A DNA stretch of 64,000 bases, taken from assembly GCF_014694315.1 (NCBI RefSeq), contig NZ_JAAOXD010000003.1, positions 1,021,741-1,085,740 on the forward strand, read 5' to 3'. A model generated the notes under the pieces. The model did not search any database. It was not told the DNA's origin and saw only the letters and a program-made list of their open reading frames with translations. Positions 16,455 through 25,837 of the stretch are shown one piece after another. Each line of letters opens with the position of its first letter. The stretch's first letter is position 1. The translations under genes and the position numbers were made by a program. The DNA comes from Arthrobacter ipis (lineage in GTDB: Bacteria > Actinomycetota > Actinomycetes > Actinomycetales > Micrococcaceae).

Positions 16455-17494
16455 AATCCCTTCTGAAACACCGCCTTGCGTGGCCGGTGATTGCCCTCGC
16501 AGCGCTGCTGCTGCTGAACCAGGTCTTCAGGCCTGACTTCATGAGCCTTCGGATGCAGGACGGGCACCTCTACGGCAGCCTGATCGACATCATGCGCAAC
16601 GGTGCACCCACCATTCTCATCGCCCTCGGCATGACACTGGTCATCGCCACCCGCGGCATCGACCTATCGGTGGGTGCAGTGGTGGCGATCGCCGGCGCGG
16701 CCTCGTGCGCCTACATCGCCGGCTCACCCGACCCCGGATCCCCGGTGACGGCCGCGACGGCGGTCCTCATCGCCGTCGTCGCCGGCCTGGCCTTGGGTGT
16801 CTGGAACGGCTTCCTGGTGTCCACCATCGGCGTCCAGCCGATCATCGCCACCCTGGTGCTCATGACGGCGGGCCGCGGCGTGGCCCAGCTCATCACCGGC
16901 GGCCAGATCGTTTCCGTGTCGAACGACTCCTACAAGTCGATCGGCGCCGGGTACCTGTTTACCCTTCCGATCTCGATTCTAATCACCGCGGCCGTTTTTG
17001 CCCTGGCGGCCGTCCTCACGCGGCGCACCGCGCTGGGAACCCTGATCGAGGCCGTCGGCATCAACCCCGTGGCCAGCCGCCTGGCCGGGCTCCGTGCCCG
17101 GAACATCATCTGGATCGTCTACGTCTTCAGCGCCATCTGCGCCGCGATCGCGGGCCTGATGATCAGCTCCAACGTCACGGCAGCCGACGCCAACAACGCC
17201 GGCCTGTACATCGAGATGGACGCCATCCTGGCCGTGGTCATCGGCGGAACCTCGCTGGCAGGCGGGCGGTACACCCTGGTGGGAACCGTCGTCGGGGCCT
17301 TCATCATCCAGACCCTGACCACCACCGTCTACACGCTGGGCATCCCGCCGGAGGTAACCCTGGTGTTCAAGGCGCTCGTGGTCATTACCGTGTGCCTCCT
17401 GCAGGCACCGAAGGCGCGGAACCTGCTCAGCCGTTTCAAGGCGGCACCCAAGCCCGCCGCCAAGGAAGCCGCAAAGGAAAAGGTCGCCATCTAA
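16451..17494 (+). CDS. ytfT: Sugar ABC transporter permease (YtfT-like)
   Basis: A 347-residue CUT2 permease. GTG 16451 overlaps the ATPase stop; the longer open frame upstream is the ATPase read out of frame. Motifs include ALGMTLVIATRGIDLSVGAVVA and LAVVIGGTSLAGGRYTLVG, the conserved pair of BPD_transp_2 permeases. About eight or more hydrophobic helices are followed by a charged Lys/Ala-rich tail (APKPAAKEAAKEK). It overlaps the second permease as TAATG, so both are coupled and probably form a heterodimer. Confidence 0.93.
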   Translation: MKSLLKHRLAWPVIALAALLLLNQVFRPDFMSLRMQDGHLYGSLIDIMRNGAPTILIALGMTLVIATRGIDLSVGAVVAIAGAASCAYIAGSPDPGSPVTAATAVLIAVVAGLALGVWNGFLVSTIGVQPIIATLVLMTAGRGVAQLITGGQIVSVSNDSYKSIGAGYLFTLPISILITAAVFALAAVLTRRTALGTLIEAVGINPVASRLAGLRARNIIWIVYVFSAICAAIAGLMISSNVTAADANNAGLYIEMDAILAVVIGGTSLAGGRYTLVGTVVGAFIIQTLTTTVYTLGIPPEVTLVFKALVVITVCLLQAPKARNLLSRFKAAPKPAAKEAAKEKVAI

Positions 17495-18510
17495 TGTCCC
17501 CGCTGTCCACGCTTACGCCCCTGACCGTCAAGAAGCCGTCGCCGGCGCGCAACCGCCTGCGAGGGGGTGCCCGCTATGCGCCGACGCTGGCGACGGTGGG
17601 CCTGTTCATCGCCATGTTCGCCGTGGGAGCGGGGATGTACCCGAGCTTCCTCTCCGGCCAGGTGTTCCTGAACCTCTTCATCGACAACACGTTCCTCATC
17701 GTGCTCGCCGTCGGCATGACCTTTGTGATCCTCACGGGCGGGATCGACCTTTCGGTGGGTGCCGTCGTCGCCCTGTCCATGATGGTGAGCGCCACGCTCC
17801 TGCAGCAGGGCTGGAACCCGGGTGCGGTCATCGTCCTGGTGCTGCTGATCGGCGGCGGGCTGGGGCTCCTGATGGGGCTGATCATCCAGTACTTCGACAT
17901 CCAGCCCTTCATCGTCACCCTGGCCGGCATGTTCCTGGCCCGCGGCCTCTGCTACGTCATCAGCCTGGACTCCATCCCGGTCACCGAGGCGTTCTTCACC
18001 GGCATGGCGCAGGCGCAGATCCCGCTGCCCGGGGACCTGTTCGTCTCGCCGGGCGTGCTGCTGGCGCTGGGCATCGTGGCCGTGGCCTTCTTCGTCCTGC
18101 ACCACACGCGATTCGGCCGGACGGTCTACGCGATCGGCGGCAACGAGCACTCCGCCATGCTGATGGGCCTGCCGGTGAAGGCCACCAAGATCCTGGTCTA
18201 CGCCCTGAGCGGCCTCTGCTCCGCGATCGCCGGCATCCTGTTCTCCTTCTACAGCCTCTCCGGCTACAGCCTCGCGGCCCAGGGCATGGAGCTCGACGCC
18301 ATCGCGGCCGTGGTCATCGGCGGCACGCTGCTGACCGGCGGCACCGGCTATGTCCTCGGATCGGTCGTCGGCGTGCTGGTGCTGGGGATTGTCCAGACCT
18401 TCATCGCCTATGACGGCACCCTCAGCTCCTGGTGGACCAAGATCGTCATCGGCGGCCTGCTCCTCGTCTTCATCCTGCTGCAGCGGCTCTTCGCCCGGAA
18501 AGCCGGCTGA
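17494..18510 (+). CDS. yjfF: Sugar ABC transporter permease (YjfF-like)
   Basis: A 338-residue CUT2 permease starting at ATG 17494, which shares bases with the preceding stop. It carries AVGMTFVILTGGIDLSVGAVVALS and IAAVVIGGTLLTGGTGYVLGS. Together with the YtfT-like gene it completes the YtfQRT-YjfF set, which is unusual among CUT2 importers in having two different permeases. The GH43 gene follows after 74 bp, likely in the same transcript. Confidence 0.93.
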   Translation: MSPLSTLTPLTVKKPSPARNRLRGGARYAPTLATVGLFIAMFAVGAGMYPSFLSGQVFLNLFIDNTFLIVLAVGMTFVILTGGIDLSVGAVVALSMMVSATLLQQGWNPGAVIVLVLLIGGGLGLLMGLIIQYFDIQPFIVTLAGMFLARGLCYVISLDSIPVTEAFFTGMAQAQIPLPGDLFVSPGVLLALGIVAVAFFVLHHTRFGRTVYAIGGNEHSAMLMGLPVKATKILVYALSGLCSAIAGILFSFYSLSGYSLAAQGMELDAIAAVVIGGTLLTGGTGYVLGSVVGVLVLGIVQTFIAYDGTLSSWWTKIVIGGLLLVFILLQRLFARKAG

Positions 18511-18584
18511 CTGCCTTACCCTTCCGCCCCTCCCGTACTTCGATCCCGCACGTCCCTCCCGCACGTCGAAAGGACTTTTTCAGC

Positions 18585-20042
18585 ATGAATGATTCCGCCA
18601 ACCGCCAGTTCTCCCGCCGGCTCTTCCTCGGCTCCGGAACCGCCGCAGCCGCCGCCTTCGCTGTGGCGGGCGCGGGAGGCGGGGCCCTGGTGGCTGCGCC
18701 TTCCGCTGCCGCTGCTCCTGCCGGCTCGGCTCCGCTGATCAACCCGGTGGTGCCGCAGCGGGCGGACCCGTGGCTCATGAGGCACACGGACGGCAAGTAC
18801 TACTTCACCGGTTCCGTGCCCGAGTACAACCGCATCGTCGTGCGCTCCTCCCCCACCATCGCCGGGCTGGGCAGCGCCGCGGAGGACGTGGTGTGGACCC
18901 GGCCCGCGTCCGGAACGATGGGCGGCCACATCTGGGCACCGGAACTGCACCACTTCGACGGTAAGTGGCACATTTACTTCGCCGCCGGTGACAGCAACGA
19001 CGTGTTCCGGGTGCGGATCTACGTTATTTCCACGGACGCGGCGGACCCGACCAATGCCGTCTGGGGAGCGCCGGTCCGCGTGTACACCCACGCCGACACG
19101 TTCTCGCTGGATGCCACCACGTTCGAGCACGCCGGCACGCGGTACCTGCTGTGGGCGCAGAGCGACACGGGCGTGAACTCCAGCCTGTATATCGCTTCCA
19201 TGTCTTCGCCGTCGACGCTCTCCAGCACGCCGGTCCGCATTTCCGTGCCGACGCTGGACTGGGAGACCCGGGGCTACAAGGTCAACGAGGGCGCCGCGGT
19301 GATCAAGCGGAACGGCCGCATCTTCGTCACCTTCTCCGCGAGCGCCACGGACGCCAACTACTGCATGGGTCTCCTGACAGCCGACGCCGGTGCCGACCTG
19401 CTCAGCGCGGCATCCTGGACGAAAACCCCCGCTCCGGTGTTCACCACCAACGAGGGCTCGAAGCAGTACGGACCCGGCCACAACTCCTTCACCGTCGATG
19501 AGGCCGGCAACGACGTGCTGGTGTACCACGCACGTTCCTACCGCAACATCGTGGGCGACCCGCTGTACGACCCCAACCGGCACGCCCGGGTTCAGCGGCT
19601 CTACTGGAACGCGGACGGCACGCCGAACTTCGGTGTACCCGTGGGCGACGGCGAACTGCCGATCCACCTGGAACCCGCCTCTGCTTCGGGTACTTTCCTG
19701 GCGCACGACGGCCTCACCGTCACCGCCGCTTCCTCCCCTGCGCTGGGAGCGTCCCAGTTCCGGCTCGCCCCGGGATACGCCAAGAAGAACTCGGTGGTCA
19801 TCGAACCGGTGCTGACCAAGGGCCGTTATCTCCGGGTGCAGGGATCGTCGGTGGCCGTCGCGACGACGGAGGGCTCGTCGTCGGCCTTCCTTCAGCGGGG
19901 CGGTCTCTCGGACGCTAGTGGGGCCTCATTCGAGTCGGTCGACGTCCCGGGCTCCTATCTTGTGCTCCGGGACGGTGCCCTCGTTTTGGCGAAGGTAGGC
20001 AAGAACGAGCGGGCCGCGGCCACTTTCTTCCTGCGCTCCTAA
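18585..20042 (+). CDS. Tat-exported GH43 arabinofuranosidase with C-terminal AbfB/CBM42-like domain
   Basis: A 485-residue secreted enzyme. The N-terminus has a Tat motif (SRRLFLGSG, residues 10-18) and a signal ending near AAPSAAAAPA. The GH43 propeller spans about 50-385, with catalytic candidates D61 (RADPWL), D176 (SLDATTF) and E235 (KVNEGAAV). The last roughly 90 residues (from RLAPGYAKKNSVV) look like an AbfB/CBM42 arabinofuranose-binding beta-trefoil. The same layout is known for exo-1,5-alpha-L-arabinofuranosidases of Streptomyces. ATG 18585 is used; the longer frame starts inside the permease. It would feed arabinose to the importer encoded just upstream. Confidence 0.9.
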   Translation: MNDSANRQFSRRLFLGSGTAAAAAFAVAGAGGGALVAAPSAAAAPAGSAPLINPVVPQRADPWLMRHTDGKYYFTGSVPEYNRIVVRSSPTIAGLGSAAEDVVWTRPASGTMGGHIWAPELHHFDGKWHIYFAAGDSNDVFRVRIYVISTDAADPTNAVWGAPVRVYTHADTFSLDATTFEHAGTRYLLWAQSDTGVNSSLYIASMSSPSTLSSTPVRISVPTLDWETRGYKVNEGAAVIKRNGRIFVTFSASATDANYCMGLLTADAGADLLSAASWTKTPAPVFTTNEGSKQYGPGHNSFTVDEAGNDVLVYHARSYRNIVGDPLYDPNRHARVQRLYWNADGTPNFGVPVGDGELPIHLEPASASGTFLAHDGLTVTAASSPALGASQFRLAPGYAKKNSVVIEPVLTKGRYLRVQGSSVAVATTEGSSSAFLQRGGLSDASGASFESVDVPGSYLVLRDGALVLAKVGKNERAAATFFLRS

Positions 20043-20142
20043 GGACCGCGCTTCCCAAGACTCCGGCACGCTCCGGCTTCGGGGCGCGTTGGTTAGTGTG
20101 ACTCGCTGGTGATGTGGTGATTGCCTAATGCAGGTTGCAATG

Positions 20143-20179
20143 AATGCAGGGCCGGCGGTCTATCCGCCGGCCCTGCATT
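20143..20179. terminator. Strong terminator after the arabinan importer/GH43 operon
   Basis: A 16-bp perfect stem (AATGCAGGGCCGGCGG and its complement, loop TCTAT) followed by TTTG, 100 bp past the GH43 stop. The 20043-20257 stretch holds no gene. Confidence 0.85.
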
Positions 20180-20257
20180 TTTGTGTCCGCAGTCAGAACC
20201 GCCAGGTTCGGGCGCATATTCTGAGCATCAGCCGTACCCCGATCCTGAAGGAAGCCC

Positions 20258-21337
20258 ATGCCCGACACCTCACGTCCCTTACACAAGCTTGGATTCCTTA
20301 CCATTGGCCTGTTCGATCCGGCGGATCCCTCCCCTGGCCATGAATCCACTTTGCAGATCATCCAGCTTGGGGAGCGGCTGGGATTCGACAGCGCCTGGCT
20401 GCGCCACCGCCATCTTCAGTTCGGAATCTCCTCCCCCATCGCAATCATGGCCGCCGCCAGCCAGCGCACCTCCCGGATCGAGCTTGGAACCGCAGTGACC
20501 CCGCTCGGCTGGGAAAACCCGTTGCGCCTGGCCGAGGACCTGGCCACCGTGGATCTGCTCGCCGGGGGACGAATCAATCCAGGGCTGAGCGTGGGGGAAC
20601 CGATGCACTACGACACAGTGAAGCACGAGCTGTACCCGGATTCCGCCGAGCTGGAGGACTTCGGCTACGCCCGCGTGGATCGGCTTGTACGTCTGGTCTC
20701 AGGGGAACCGGTGCGGGACTTTTCCGGCAAGCAGGGTGTGGTCGAGGAGTTCTCCAACCGCGTCGAGCCGCACTCCCCCGGGCTGCGGGATCGCCTTTGG
20801 TATGGGGCGGCCAGCAGGAAGTCGGCAGTCTGGGCCGGGGCAAACCGTTTCAATCTGCTCTCCAGCAGTGTGGTCTTTCCTGAAGCGAATCAGGAACCGG
20901 ACTTTGCCCGCATTCAGCAATCGCAGATTCGTGCCTACCGTGACGCCGCCGCAACGTCAGCCCAAGCGAATGCACCGGCCCGGGTCTCGCAGGGCCTGGT
21001 GGTGATCCCGACCGATTCAGCGTCGCCTGGTCAGCGGGAAAAGTACCAGCGGTACGTTGATGAACGCACTCCCCGCACACGGGCGCCGCAGGGGCCAAAG
21101 GGCATGCTGTTCGCCCCGGATCTGATCGGCACCAGCGGTGAAATCGCCGAGCAGCTGCACGCACATGCAGGATTCCAGGAAGTCGACGAGGTGGCCTTCG
21201 CACTGCCCTTCAGCTTCGACCACGAGGACTACGTCCAGATCCTTACCGACATCGCCGGCAAACTGGGACCCGCCCTTGGATGGAGTCCGCAGACCCGGCC
21301 CACCCCCACCATGGGCGGGCCGGCACCGGCGGTTTAA
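20258..21337 (+). CDS. LLM-class (luciferase-like) flavin-dependent oxidoreductase
   Basis: A 359-residue TIM-barrel protein of the bacterial luciferase superfamily. KLGFLTIGLFDP near the start, IIQLGERLGFDSAWLRHRHLQFG, RIELGTAVTPLGWENPLRLAEDLATVDLL and LAGGRINPGLSVG follow the family pattern for F420- or FMN-dependent monooxygenases. GGAAG precedes the ATG by 5 nt. It stands alone between a strong terminator and the phytase, so the context gives no substrate. It is not closely similar to the two other LLM proteins at the right end of the window. Confidence 0.88.
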   Translation: MPDTSRPLHKLGFLTIGLFDPADPSPGHESTLQIIQLGERLGFDSAWLRHRHLQFGISSPIAIMAAASQRTSRIELGTAVTPLGWENPLRLAEDLATVDLLAGGRINPGLSVGEPMHYDTVKHELYPDSAELEDFGYARVDRLVRLVSGEPVRDFSGKQGVVEEFSNRVEPHSPGLRDRLWYGAASRKSAVWAGANRFNLLSSSVVFPEANQEPDFARIQQSQIRAYRDAAATSAQANAPARVSQGLVVIPTDSASPGQREKYQRYVDERTPRTRAPQGPKGMLFAPDLIGTSGEIAEQLHAHAGFQEVDEVAFALPFSFDHEDYVQILTDIAGKLGPALGWSPQTRPTPTMGGPAPAV

Positions 21338-21506
21338 AGATTTTCTCAAGGTCCGGGGAATAAGCGTTAACCCTTCCGGACGAACAGTTCCATGCGACTC
21401 TCACGCACCATCCTCGCCGGCACGCTGGGCTGCTGACCCAGCTGCACGGTTACCACCCCGCCGTCGTCGCCGCCGAGTTGCGGCATCAAGCTTTGGGAGG
21501 CCAGAG

Positions 21507-23795
21507 GTGACACTCAGATCGAAGTTTGCTGCCGTGCTAACGGCTGCTGGGCTGCTCGCTGGTCTGCTGGTGGGGCTCACCGCTCCGGTGGCGAGTGCAG
21601 CTGTAGTGCCGGTGAGCGCAACGGTCGAAACTGCCCCCATCCACGGATCAGGGGATGCCGCGGACGATCCTGCCATATGGATCCATCCCACCGACCCGTC
21701 GAGAAGCACCATCATCGGTACGGACAAGGGCACGGACGGGCACGGTCTTGTCGTTTACGACCTGTCTGGACGGGAGCTGTTCTACTACCCCGACGGGCGG
21801 ATGAACAATGTCGATGTCCGCTACAACTTCCCCCTCGGCAGCAGCCGCGTCGGTCTGGTCGGTGTCTCGAACCGCGTACGGAGCCTTGACTTTTACAAGG
21901 TCAACGAGTCGGACCGCTCGCTGACGAAGGTCGGCAGCTTCGCACCCACGGCCAACATCGCCACGCCACGGGGGTTCTCCTTCTACCACTCCCCGGATAC
22001 CGGCAAGTACTTCGCTTATGTCACGGATATCGGCAAGGTCGAGCAGTGGGAACTTGACGGTTCCACCGGATCAGTGACCGGCCGGCTTGTACGCAGCTGG
22101 ACGGTGAGCGGTCCGGCCCACACTGAGGGCCTGGTGGCCGATGATGAGATGAAGCGGATCTACATTGCGCAGGAGGACATCGGCGGAATCTGGCGCTACG
22201 TCGCCGAGCCCGGGGACTCGACAGTCGGGACGAAAGTCGTCAGTACGACCGAGGTCGGCGGCGACATTGTCCAGGACATTAAGGGCATCAGCATCTACTA
22301 CGGCAGCGGTGGTGCCGGTTACCTCCTGGCCGCAAGCCAGGGCGGCAATCGATTCCACGCCTACGCCCGCGATGACAACCGGCCGCTGGGAGCCTTCTCC
22401 ATCCCGGCCGCGAACGGGATCGATGCGGTCACCGGCATGGAGGGGATCGACGTCACCAACTTCGGCGTCGGCGGGCCCTTCCCCCAGGGCTTCTTCGTCA
22501 CTCAGGACACCGCAAATGACAACGCGCAGCACCAGAACTTCAAGCTGGTGCCCTGGCAGTCCATCGCTGCCGCCTATGTGCCGGCTTTACTGGTCGACGC
22601 GGCCTATGACCCGCGGAAAATCGGGGCTGGGCCCGTAACGCCCGCTCCGCCTGACACCACGATTACGAGCCAGCCGGCCAACCCGACGGGCTCCACATCG
22701 GCGCAGTTCAGCTTTACCTCGACATCCGCCAGCGCGACGTTCGCCTGCTCGCTCGACTCGGCAGCATTCGTCAGCTGCGCCAGTCCGACGTCGTACACCG
22801 GACTGTCCGCCGGCTCACACACGTTCAGGGTCCGTGCCTCTGACCAGAACGGGGTTGACCCGACCCCCGCCAGCTATACATGGACCGTGGACACGACGCC
22901 TCCGGGGGCCGACACCACGCCTCCGGACACGACAATCACGTCGGGGCCCCCTACGACATCGACGTCGACCAGCGCCTCGTTCGCCTTCACCTCAAATGAA
23001 GCCAATTCGACGTTCGAGTGCAGCCTGGATGGTGCGCCGCGCACCGCGTGCAGCTCGCCCCAGACCTACACCGGGTTGTCGATCGGATCGCACACATTTG
23101 GTGTCTGGGCCACGGACGCGGCCGGCAACACCGATGCGACAGCATCGACGCAGACCTGGAGCGTGGGCCCCAGCGACCCGGGCGGCGGCAAAATCGTCCG
23201 CGAGTCAGTGAGTCAAGCTACGAACACCGCAGCGAGCACCACGCTCACGGTCCCCAAGCCGGCCAACGTCGCCCAAGGCGATCTGCTCGTCAGCTGCCTC
23301 TCCCTGAACGGCGGCAGCGTCGCCACAACAGGTGTCCCGGCCGGGTGGACGCGGCTAGCAGCGGTGACCGCCATCGCAAACCCGAAAGTCTACGGCTACT
23401 ACAAGGTGGCCACTGGGTCCGAGCCGGCGAGCTACGCCTGGGCGACAACTTCGACGGCGAGCGGGGGTGGTATCGCGAGGTACTCCGGCGCTTCAGGGCT
23501 GGACACCGCCGCCACGTCCGCGTCGGGCGCGGCAGCATCCTCGGGAACCGTCCCAGCGGTAACGAGCACCACCGCGAACGCGATGCTCGTTGGATGCATG
23601 AGCGTCAATTCCAGCTCGGTCACCCTCACTCCGCCGGCCGGGATGGCCCAGGCAGTCGAGACTGGTGCACGCCGCTTCGAGGTTGCCGACGGCATTCAGG
23701 CGAGCCCGGGACCAAGCGGGGCAAAGACGTGGCGGTTCAGCAGCGCCCGCGAGTGGGTAGGTTGGCTGGTTGCGCTTCGACCGAAGACGCCGTAA
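21507..23795 (+). CDS. Secreted beta-propeller 3-phytase with two Ig-like repeats and an unknown C-terminal domain
   Basis: A 762-residue extracellular phytase releasing phosphate from phytate in a calcium-dependent way (family knowledge). GTG 21507 follows GGGAGG. Signal peptide residues 1-31 (ASA-AV). The propeller (about 32-370) shows DAADDPAIWIHPTDP, GTDKGTDGHGLVVYD and EGLVADDEMKRIYIAQED. Two similar 80-residue modules follow (about 377-457 and 474-555), each beginning DTTITS and ending SAGSHTFRV or SIGSHTFGV with a Cys pair. The last roughly 200 residues, from KIVRESVSQATNTA, form a beta-rich domain I do not recognise. No cell-wall anchor is visible. Confidence 0.88.
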   Translation: MTLRSKFAAVLTAAGLLAGLLVGLTAPVASAAVVPVSATVETAPIHGSGDAADDPAIWIHPTDPSRSTIIGTDKGTDGHGLVVYDLSGRELFYYPDGRMNNVDVRYNFPLGSSRVGLVGVSNRVRSLDFYKVNESDRSLTKVGSFAPTANIATPRGFSFYHSPDTGKYFAYVTDIGKVEQWELDGSTGSVTGRLVRSWTVSGPAHTEGLVADDEMKRIYIAQEDIGGIWRYVAEPGDSTVGTKVVSTTEVGGDIVQDIKGISIYYGSGGAGYLLAASQGGNRFHAYARDDNRPLGAFSIPAANGIDAVTGMEGIDVTNFGVGGPFPQGFFVTQDTANDNAQHQNFKLVPWQSIAAAYVPALLVDAAYDPRKIGAGPVTPAPPDTTITSQPANPTGSTSAQFSFTSTSASATFACSLDSAAFVSCASPTSYTGLSAGSHTFRVRASDQNGVDPTPASYTWTVDTTPPGADTTPPDTTITSGPPTTSTSTSASFAFTSNEANSTFECSLDGAPRTACSSPQTYTGLSIGSHTFGVWATDAAGNTDATASTQTWSVGPSDPGGGKIVRESVSQATNTAASTTLTVPKPANVAQGDLLVSCLSLNGGSVATTGVPAGWTRLAAVTAIANPKVYGYYKVATGSEPASYAWATTSTASGGGIARYSGASGLDTAATSASGAAASSGTVPAVTSTTANAMLVGCMSVNSSSVTLTPPAGMAQAVETGARRFEVADGIQASPGPSGAKTWRFSSAREWVGWLVALRPKTP

Positions 23796-24155
23796 CCCCC
23801 TTCGCCCCGGCTCTCAGGGCCAAGGAAGGAACGTGCGGCACCTCCGCCCTGGGCTCCCGCCGTATGGGAAACATTCGTTCGTGGATCGGGTGGGATTTCA
23901 AGGCTGTTCGGAAGCGTGTACAGGCTCTGGGCTTTTGGCTCGCCAACCCGCTCCAGGAGGCTCTTGGGCGCAGCGCTGATCAGTTGGATCGAGGTGTTCA
24001 GCCCCGTCATGGTCATTGCCGGAGGCGTCATCCTGTGGCGGGCAGTACGCCCGGTTCCCGGATGTACTTCTCGCGTTCGTGCTACCCATTGCCGCGGAGT
24101 CAGGAAGGGTCCAGCATGGTTGCACCCGCGCTTAACATCATCCAGAGGAGCAGCT
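23796..24155 (+). other. 360-bp stretch without a convincing gene
   Basis: No ORF has both a good start and a recognisable product. One plus-strand frame that continues into the next gene encodes a membrane-like segment (ISWIEVFSPVMVIAGGVILW, around 23980-24040), but it lacks a ribosome-binding site and a proper N-terminus. This may be the remnant of a lost membrane-protein gene or chance. Confidence 0.4.
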
Positions 24156-24452
24156 ATGGACGCCACCGCATACGGAATTGTGCATTTCTTTGCACAGGGC
24201 ACTAAGGAGCAGTACGAGGCCTCTATTGCCGCTGTCCATCCAGGGGAAGGGCGCTTGCCGGCGGGGCAGATCTTTCATGCCGCGGGTCCTTCGACGGGCG
24301 GGTGGACAATTCTGGCTGTCCACGATTCGAAGGCGAGCTGGGAACAGTTCCGGGACAATACGCTTCTTCCTCGGTTCCAGCAGGGTATCGAGGGTGGTTT
24401 TGCATCCATGCCTGAGGAAACTGTCATCGACGTATACAAAATCATGCCCTAG
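24156..24452 (+). CDS. Conserved-looking 98-aa protein, dimeric alpha-beta barrel type
   Basis: ATG 24156 has a good ribosome-binding site (AGAGGAG, 5 nt spacing), which decides the start against a longer open frame. The protein has the rhythm of a small ferredoxin-like or ABM fold: a strand (YGIVHFFAQG), a helix (TKEQYEASIAAVHP), a strand (GQIFHAAGPSTGGWTILAVHDS) and a helix (SWEQFRDNTLLPRFQQGI). ABM-type proteins are often small monooxygenases or stress proteins, but no catalytic residue can be assigned. There is no operon partner. Confidence 0.75.
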   Translation: MDATAYGIVHFFAQGTKEQYEASIAAVHPGEGRLPAGQIFHAAGPSTGGWTILAVHDSKASWEQFRDNTLLPRFQQGIEGGFASMPEETVIDVYKIMP

Positions 24453-24573
24453 GGACAGGCCCCTGCTGCCGGTTGAATCGGAAGGCACTAACACTGACTG
24501 TTGCCCCTTGGCCGATCACTGAATCGTCGATCAACCGCCATTTGGGCACCTGCCACAGTGCCGCGGCTGGCAG

Positions 24574-24607
24574 GACCGGAGGTCACGCTTCCGGCTGACC
24601 TCCGGTC
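24574..24607. promoter_or_regulatory. Inverted repeat upstream of TetR
   Basis: GACCGGAGGTCA and TGACCTCCGGTC are perfect 12-bp arms with a 10-bp centre, ending 24 bp before the TetR ATG. It may be the TetR operator or the terminator of the preceding gene; there is no T-run, which favours an operator. Confidence 0.5.
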
Positions 24608-24631
24608 TCGCCGAAGTGTAGACTGCCGCTC

Positions 24632-25282
24632 ATGGGAGCAGGCGAAGATCCGCACGGTACTTCGCTTCCGGGCCCGCCCTCGGTGGCCACGGCCGGTACC
24701 GAGGATCGTATCCTCAGTACCGCCTACGATTTGTTCTCCCGGCGGGGTCTCCGTGATGTCGGCGTCAACGAATTGATCGAGTCATCAGGGGTTGCCAAGT
24801 CGACGTTCTACCGTCACTTCCCATCAAAGGACGATCTCGTCCTGGCAGTCCTGGCTCGCCGGGACCAGATCTGGTTCGCGGAGGTCGTGGCTGAAGCTCA
24901 GAGCCGCAGTGCGAACCCGGAGGAAGAGCTGCTTATCATCTTTGACGTGTTCGCGGACTGGCTCGGGGACGGCGGATACGAGTCCAACGTGTTTATCAAG
25001 ATCCTGATGGAAATGGGGCCGGACCATCCCTTGGGCAGGGCCTGCGTGGGCTACATGGCAAGGATCCGGGGACACGCGCAGACCTTGGCCGAGGAAGCCG
25101 GGCTGGAGCGCTCTGTTGATTTCGCCCGGGCGTGGCACCTCTTGCTGAAGGGCACCGTCGTCACCGCCATGGAAGGCGACCCGCAGGCGGCCGAACTGGC
25201 CCGGTCGATGGCCAGGTCCCTCATCGAGCGCCACCGCCACCCGACCGCAGTTTCGCTTCCAACCTCGCCGCCTCAATCTTAA
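24632..25282 (+). CDS. TetR-family transcriptional regulator
   Basis: A 216-residue regulator. The N-terminal TetR HTH is RILSTAYDLFSRRGLRDVGV followed by SSGVAKSTFYRHFPSKDDLVLAVL (about residues 25-70). The C-terminal ligand domain includes EMGPDHPLGRACVGYMARIRGHAQTLAEEAG, as in TetR_C group proteins of the AcrR type. No target gene is adjacent: the gene before it encodes a small barrel protein and the one after is an unknown 98-residue protein. A 12-bp inverted repeat upstream suggests autoregulation. Confidence 0.9.
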   Translation: MGAGEDPHGTSLPGPPSVATAGTEDRILSTAYDLFSRRGLRDVGVNELIESSGVAKSTFYRHFPSKDDLVLAVLARRDQIWFAEVVAEAQSRSANPEEELLIIFDVFADWLGDGGYESNVFIKILMEMGPDHPLGRACVGYMARIRGHAQTLAEEAGLERSVDFARAWHLLLKGTVVTAMEGDPQAAELARSMARSLIERHRHPTAVSLPTSPPQS

Positions 25283-25540
25283 GGCCCGCTGCGAACGGCC
25301 TCCGCCGGAGAGCACTGCTGTTGGCACTGAGCCGTGAAGCGTGTTTCACAACCGCTTCCAGGATGCTTAAAAATACGCTGACAATGGGACGTGCCTTCTG
25401 TCATGGGTGGTGCCGGTCCGGGCGGCATCCCGCCAACGTTACTAGCGGGTAGGGCTTATGTTCGGCAGATGCGGGGGCTAATCTTTCGATGGTGTCCCGG
25501 GGCAACGATCTCGGGCAGGGAACTTGCGGAGGTCGGATTT

Positions 25541-25837
25541 ATGGCAACGGCAGTGACGTTTTCCGTGACGGCTATACCCAGAAACGATGCGCAGGGCAGC
25601 TTCCGCAACTCCGTTTTGAGCCTGCGGACAGATGACCTGCAGGATTGCATCCTGTCCGTGTTCCATATCAGCGACTCGTACGCCCTGTTCAGCGGCGAAG
25701 CCCTCCCTGCCCCGCACACGACCAGCAACGCCGCGCTTCGGGCGTACCTGCTGCGCCGGCTCGCCGGGGACGGCACCGGCTTGGACTTCGAGGTGAAGAT
25801 CGCTCGGGTTTCCGAATCTGTCCGCTCTTGTTCGTGA
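25541..25837 (+). CDS. Hypothetical protein, 98 aa
   Basis: ATG 25541 is preceded by GGAGG at 8 nt, better than any upstream start of the longer open frame. The protein (starting MATAVTFSVTAIPRNDAQGSF) has an alternating strand pattern, one LLRRLAG helix and no membrane segment or signal peptide. I do not recognise a family. Flanks 25283-25540 and 25838-25940 hold no other gene. Confidence 0.55.
   Translation: MATAVTFSVTAIPRNDAQGSFRNSVLSLRTDDLQDCILSVFHISDSYALFSGEALPAPHTTSNAALRAYLLRRLAGDGTGLDFEVKIARVSESVRSCS

Noticed and set aside
16705-17493. N-terminal extension of the YjfF-like permease
   Set aside because: This part is the preceding permease read in another frame; the true start is the TAATG overlap at 17494.
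23916-24155. N-terminal extension of the 98-residue barrel protein with a membrane-like segment
   Set aside because: No ribosome-binding site at the upstream start, while ATG 24156 has AGAGGAG. Kept only as a possible gene remnant.
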